Below are positions 59,469 through 64,000 of a stretch of 64,000 nt of DNA, in pieces. This DNA is from Viscum album (Eukaryota > Streptophyta > Magnoliopsida > Santalales > Viscaceae), in contig OY728125.1 in the NCBI GenBank assembly GCA_963277665.1, positions 1,717,540,889 to 1,717,604,888 on the forward strand, given 5' to 3'. A model generated the notes under the pieces. The model saw only the letters and a program-made list of their open reading frames with translations. It ran no database searches and had not been told where the DNA came from. Both the position numbers and the translations under genes were made by a program. The first letter of the stretch is position 1; every line of letters starts with the position of its first letter.

Positions 59469-60340
59469 AATTTCACATCCTCATTTTGGAAAGGCCTCTA
59501 GATGGAAATGGGTTTACGGATTATATAAAACACAACATACTATCCCCAAATAGATGGTCTGAAAGAGAAGACAAATCAAATCATATTAGACATTCTTTGA
59601 GAATGTGTCTTGGATTTCATCGGTTTTTTGGGACAAAAATTTAGGATTGGTAAAATTTTAATATAATAATAGATACTATTACTCTATCCAAATAAATAAG
59701 TTTGAGGATCATTAAGTTTAACCATGCGGGACTCCTTTTTGGTTGGATGATATATGTGAGACCTTGTTGTTGGAACTGATCTTAGTTTAAGAGAAATCAG
59801 GGATGTTCCAGATAATCAAGAAGCAGTTATTAACATCTCGGAGTCTCCAAAATTCTTTTACTCATTTGATATTCCATGATCATGAGTTTTATTTGGGTGA
59901 CTGAGTGTTCCTAAAAGGGGCACCTTGCATGGGTCACCATCTTTTAGGTAAGAAAGGGATGCTAACCCCATGGTATGTCGGGACCATTTAAATTATCAAG
60001 AGTGCTCGAAAGGTGGCATACATGTTAAATTTTATTTCACAATTGATGTTAATTCATGACGTGTTTCATTTTATTGAATCAAAAAAATATAACCCAGATC
60101 TATCTCATGTGCTAAATAGGAATGATTTTGAAATAGAGCCCAATTTATCCAAGTTTGAACTACTAATGTGGATAGTAGATTACAAAGGCAAGGAACATTA
60201 GGGAAGTCTATTACATTATTCCATTTTCATTGGTAGCATAGTAATGATATGCATGATACTTGGGAGAGTAAGTAATGGGTTGAGAAAGAGTACTCATTTT
60301 TGTTCTCCAATCATGCATTAAGATGACATTCTGGGAACAA
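59469..60340 (+). pseudogene. pol: chromovirus D integrase C-terminal part and chromodomain, decayed
   Basis: Resumes with NFTSSFW (59469-59489). The C-terminal module shows KKGMLTPWYVGTI (about 59950) and KVAYML, the GPY/F region. Next is HDVFHFIESKKYNPDLSHVL at about 60055-60113, the linker motif V-F-H-V-S-x-L-x-K-Y-x-x-D-P-S-H-V, then WIVDYKGKE (about 60170). The chromodomain end reads MHDTWESK-stop-WVEKEY then LFSNHALR at about 60255-60320, matching A-T-W-E-x-E-x-x-M-x-x-x-Y-P-x-L-F. The open frame 60013-60201 covers the middle. 3' LTR follows within 40 bases. Confidence 0.8.
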
Positions 60341-60357
60341 ATTTTTATCTTAGTGTG

Positions 60358-62245
60358 GATAATTACCACACCGATGATTTTTTTGATGAATTCTATATTT
60401 ATTTTCAGTCTACTTATTTACCCCCTCAGGTTTTATTCGTGTTTATGGAAGAAAATGAGAAATTTTGGGTAAACAACATGGTGCACAGTTTGTAAATTTG
60501 TACAACCTTTCCCAAGTAACTGTGTGGTGAAGTGGTGTTTCAGATTGAGACTTATCACATAGTTAGGGAATGATCTATAAATTGTGTAGGCTAATAATGT
60601 TACTATACTTCATGGATAGTAATGAGATCAAAATTGTCGTATGGTTAGGAAAAACATGTGGGAAACCATGTCGACATTACAGGTCATTAAAATTTGGGTT
60701 CTTATGTTTTCATTATCCACTATTTTTAATGATAAACCCTTATCATTATTCACCCTCAAGAATTTATAACCAAGAAACCCCTCCCTCTACTTTCTCCTCC
60801 ATTGTAGCTCCATTTTGGTGGTGGATTTGAAGCGATTTCTCCTCGATTATTCAAGTAAGTCTCCTCCTCTCTTGGTTTCTCCATCTTTTATAGGGTTTTC
60901 ATCTTATTTCATCGAGGGTTCAGTTCCACAAGAGGTTGGATGTTTGAGTTAGGGTGAGATCTTGATTCCTAGGGGTCAATGTTGATTATTATGGTTAAAT
61001 TTTTTCTTTTATATGGTTCACATGAAGTTTTGTTATTGGTTTCCAATGGGTTCTAAAATTTTCATCACTCAAGGTAGGTGGTTCAATGCATAAACAATGT
61101 TTGATGAATTTAATATGCTTTCTTTTCTTCCTGTTTATGTTATATCGATTTTATATGATGTGAAAAATTTATTTTTTAAAATATCTAAGGTTATTTGATA
61201 TTAAAAAATGGGTTTTAATAGAAATGTAAAATATTCCAAGTGTGTTTCCTATTAACCTCCTTGTTTTGTGTATTCAAGGTATTTGTTATAATGTGTTAAA
61301 GGTGAAAAGCCTATTTTTTGAATTTTTTGGCGTGTGTTTGGTTTTAAAATATATTTTGAATGAGGAAAGAGTGGTTTATCATGTGTACTATGGTGTTTGG
61401 TTTCAGTATATGAAAAAAATTAAATTTAATGTGATATATGGAAAGTGAAATCAGAACAAAGGGAATCCAAGTTGACTAGGTGGGATGACTATGACTAATA
61501 TTCTAGTTATTCATAAGTGTCTTCGGCACAGATTCAATTAACATTATTAAAGCTGAGAACACCAACTAAATACTTATCATGATTGCAGTACAATAGAAAT
61601 ATGTATCTTTCTATTCTCTAGTGGCTCGTGCATGGGGATGTGGATAGTTGTGATTTCTATACCACTCTACACTATGGTATAATGTCTCTAGGGTCACACT
61701 CTTAGCCAGTTACATTATGGATATCCTATGACATTGTACTCCCATGTGATATCGTACTCACCATAGACATATGGTGCACCTTATTGGTTATTAAAAGATC
61801 GATCATGTTTTCCATTTAACATGTTTTTTATAAAAAATATTTTTTCCTTTATCTATAAAACGTGAATTTTATTTTCCCTAATAATCTTTATTGCATATAC
61901 TCTCTTTTTTGGTGGAATCCTACTGGGCTTTGTCTCACACCCTACTTAATCCGTTTAGTGTAAGTAGATTTGGTAATGTTTGAGATAGGTAAAGGAAATA
62001 TGTTTGACGATGGTAATTTCGGATTCTAGAGGTATTCCCTTCAAGGTGTTTTGGTGACCGCTTGAGGAAAATTCTCTTTTCATTATATGGTGTTTTTTGA
62101 GATAGATTGGTTGTTCCTCATTTGTTTTTACACATTTTGGTTTTGTTTAATGTTATAATTTTTTATTATAAATTTTTTATCTCATGTTTGGTCATTGTTA
62201 TTTAGTTTTGGTTTATTTGTTATTGTTGGTTCTTTACGATTTTAT
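60358..62245 (+). repeat. chromovirus D 3' LTR, right end missing
   Basis: Starts at TAATTACCACACC just after a short tail following the chromodomain and stays collinear with the 5' LTR up to about 62240. The last 140 or so bases of the LTR, present at 46640-46779, are absent here. A foldback structure begins instead. Confidence 0.75.
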
Positions 62246-62690
62246 TTTTTTATATTTATTATTTTTATCTACTTATTATTTATTATATATTACATATTAT
62301 TTATTATTTATTTATTTTAAACTAATATTTTTTTTCATTATATTATTTTTAATATATTATTTATTATTTATTCAATTATTATTTATTATTTACAATATAC
62401 TATTTATTATTTGTTCAATTATTATTTATGAAATATTTCTTTAAAAATATTTTAAAAATAAATATATGTTAATAAATGGTAAATCAGTAATAAATAAATA
62501 TTAAATTAATAGATAATAAAAAATCATTGAACAAATAGTAAATAGTAAATAGTAAATAATAAATAATTATTGAATAATCAATAAATAATATATTATAAAT
62601 AATATAATGAATTAAATAATATTTAAACAAAGATATATATAATTTTGAATAAATAATAAGTAGATAATAAATAATAAATAATAAATAATA
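62245..62690. repeat. AT-rich foldback (long imperfect inverted repeat)
   Basis: Left arm about 62245-62428, loop about 62429-62521, right arm about 62522-62690. Specific paired blocks include 62400-62420 with 62526-62546 (ATTGAACAAATA), 62363-62390 with 62556-62582, 62331-62365 with 62581-62612, and 62268-62290 with 62651-62664 (AATAATAAGTAGAT). Non-repetitive words pair too, so this is more than shared low complexity. The plus-strand open frame 62184-62444 is a by-product. Confidence 0.75.
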
Positions 62691-62722
62691 AATAATAAAT
62701 AATAAATAAATAAATAAATAAT
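62655..62722. repeat. (ATAATAA)n and (AAAT)n simple repeat
   Basis: About six copies of a 7-base unit, then about five AAAT units, at the outer end of the right foldback arm. Confidence 0.85.
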
Positions 62723-64000
62723 ATAAATAATTACTAAAAAATTATTCATGAATAAATAATAAATAAGAAATAAATTAAAAATAATAAATATTATATAATA
62801 ATTATCTAAAAATAAAAATAAATCAATAAATAAAATGTCAGTAATAAATAAATATTAAAATAATAATTAATATGTAATAAATATTATAAAGTAATTTAAT
62901 AAATTAGATATAATTATTAATAACTGAATGAAAAATAAATAATAAATAATAACTAATAAATAATAATTACTAATTAATAAATGGTTGTACATTTCCACTA
63001 ATAGATATTCCTAAAAGAAAATTTACAAAAATATATATAAACACTCTTTTATGTTACATAAATATATATACACACATACAAATATATTTATAGATTCATA
63101 TGAATATATATAAACACAAGTAAATATAAATATCCTTATATAAAATTTTATAAACCTAAATATGTAAAAGTATTTTCAATTGTACATAATTATACAAAAA
63201 TATTCTTAAACATGTATAAAAACACCCCCACACATATATATTTATATATTCGATAATAAATATCCAAAATGGGGAAACCACTATAATTTCTAAACCATTA
63301 AATCAAAATGAATTCAAATTAATTAAATAAAATCATAAACGACATAAAAAATATAAATCCAACCTTAAAAAAGTACAAGATCTCATCAAATGTGAATGAT
63401 ATATATAATCTTAATTTTTTAAATATATTTTATAGTAATATTTATTTACATATATTAGTATAAAAATATAAAAATATATCTATTTATCCACACACACACA
63501 CACACATATAAATTATTTATGTACATGTCTTTTTATATTCATATAGTTTTACTATAATTTCATTGATAAAATATATGTAATGATAATGATAAATAGGTAT
63601 AAAAATAAAATCATATATGATGTTTACATACAATATTATTTACAGTCATAGACACAGACAAACACATTTATGCATATTTACATGCATAAGTACAAATTTA
63701 TTTCTCTCAGATAGAAACAAAAATATTTACATATATATGTATTTATTTACATATATATGTATTTATTTACATATATTAGAATATACCCAAAAACATTTAT
63801 TGACACAAATATGTTTATATATAATCATTACTTGTATAAGTATATAAATGCATATAAATGCATTTTTATAATGTAAATAAAATCGATAATTATTCATATT
63901 CAAATAAATAAATAATAAATATTTATTTCTATTTTTTTAATATGTTTAAATATAAACTTATATGTAAATATGTATTTATAAAATTGATATATTATAATTA
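62723..64000. other. AT-rich low-complexity region with microsatellites
   Basis: AATAAAT-type sequence to about 62985, then TATA/ACACA-rich DNA to the window end. It contains a (CA)9 tract at 63489-63506 and two and a half copies of a 20-bp repeat (TTACATATATATGTATTTAT) at 63727-63778. The open frame 63617-63847 is compositional. No element end or gene seen. Confidence 0.6.

Larger units (their letters stand above)
44757..62245 (+). mobile_element. Ty3/gypsy chromovirus 'D', nearly full length, interrupted by element E
   Basis: Both LTRs, a tRNA-Met primer site, gag, protease, RT, RNase H, integrase and chromodomain are all present in order. Integrase is split by element E (50855-59463). The two D LTRs are clearly more diverged from each other than the two E LTRs, so D is the older. 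The final part of the 3' LTR is missing from about 62245, where an AT-rich foldback starts. All frames carry many stops. Confidence 0.85.

Noticed and set aside
62184..63847. Open frames 62184-62444 and 63617-63847 as small membrane proteins
   Set aside because: Composition is dictated by AT-rich repeats and a foldback; no start context or conservation supports coding.

Overview
This window looks like intergenic heterochromatin from a seed plant with a large, repeat-rich genome. It holds no host gene, rRNA or tRNA that I can support. Everything recognisable is retrotransposon, in layers of different age. The evidence is Ty3/gypsy chromovirus proteins (gag, protease, reverse transcriptase, RNase H, integrase, chromodomain), primer sites complementary to plant initiator tRNA-Met (TGGTATCAGAG type) and probably tRNA-Asp (TGGCGCCGTT type), and a plant-type LINE with DUF4283, zf-RVT and RNase H domains. 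I cannot tell angiosperm from gymnosperm. Every reading frame is broken by stops or frameshifts.

Layout. (1) 1-7.1 kb: an old, less AT-rich segment whose minus strand carries remnants of a protein I do not recognise, with a 12-residue tandem repeat (5921-6136), an acidic Cys-containing stretch (3225-3552) and a Gly-Pro-Pro repeat region (1237-2051). (2) 8.47-18.3 kb: a very decayed plus-strand chromovirus, 'B', split between gag and protease by a minus-strand LINE (about 8990-14660). (3) 19.8-30.1 kb: AT-rich sequence with a 668-bp tandem duplication, a minus-strand polypurine-tract/LTR junction at 22729, a 32-bp minisatellite at 26250-26537 and an LTR-like segment 'A' ending at 30120. (4) about 33.6-40.19 kb: a plus-strand element with an Asp-type primer site and a short, non-autonomous interior. 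It apparently sits inside another long minus-strand LTR, 'C', that ends at 44171. A and C share a four-unit array of about 185-bp modules. (5) 44757 to about 62245: a second plus-strand chromovirus, 'D', with both LTRs. It is interrupted at 50855-59463 by a younger minus-strand chromovirus derivative, 'E'. (6) 62.2-64 kb: an AT-rich foldback structure and simple repeats that cut into the end of D's right LTR.

The clearest event is the nesting of E in D. E is flanked by the 5-bp duplication ACCCC, and its target is the DNA coding for D's integrase D-x-D-P-x-F-T-S motif. E has two LTRs of about 2.86 and 2.88 kb around a 2.88-kb interior that keeps gag, protease and RT. It has lost RNase H, integrase and chromodomain, so it would depend on proteins from other elements. 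Both its LTRs carry two kinds of tandem array, one built on the palindrome CTACCGGTAG and one on a GCCC...CACCTGGGC core.

No complete new system is visible. The items least explained by known families are the minus-strand repeat protein of 1-6.2 kb, the duplicated 185-bp arrays, the LTR palindrome arrays and the foldback at 62.2-62.7 kb.
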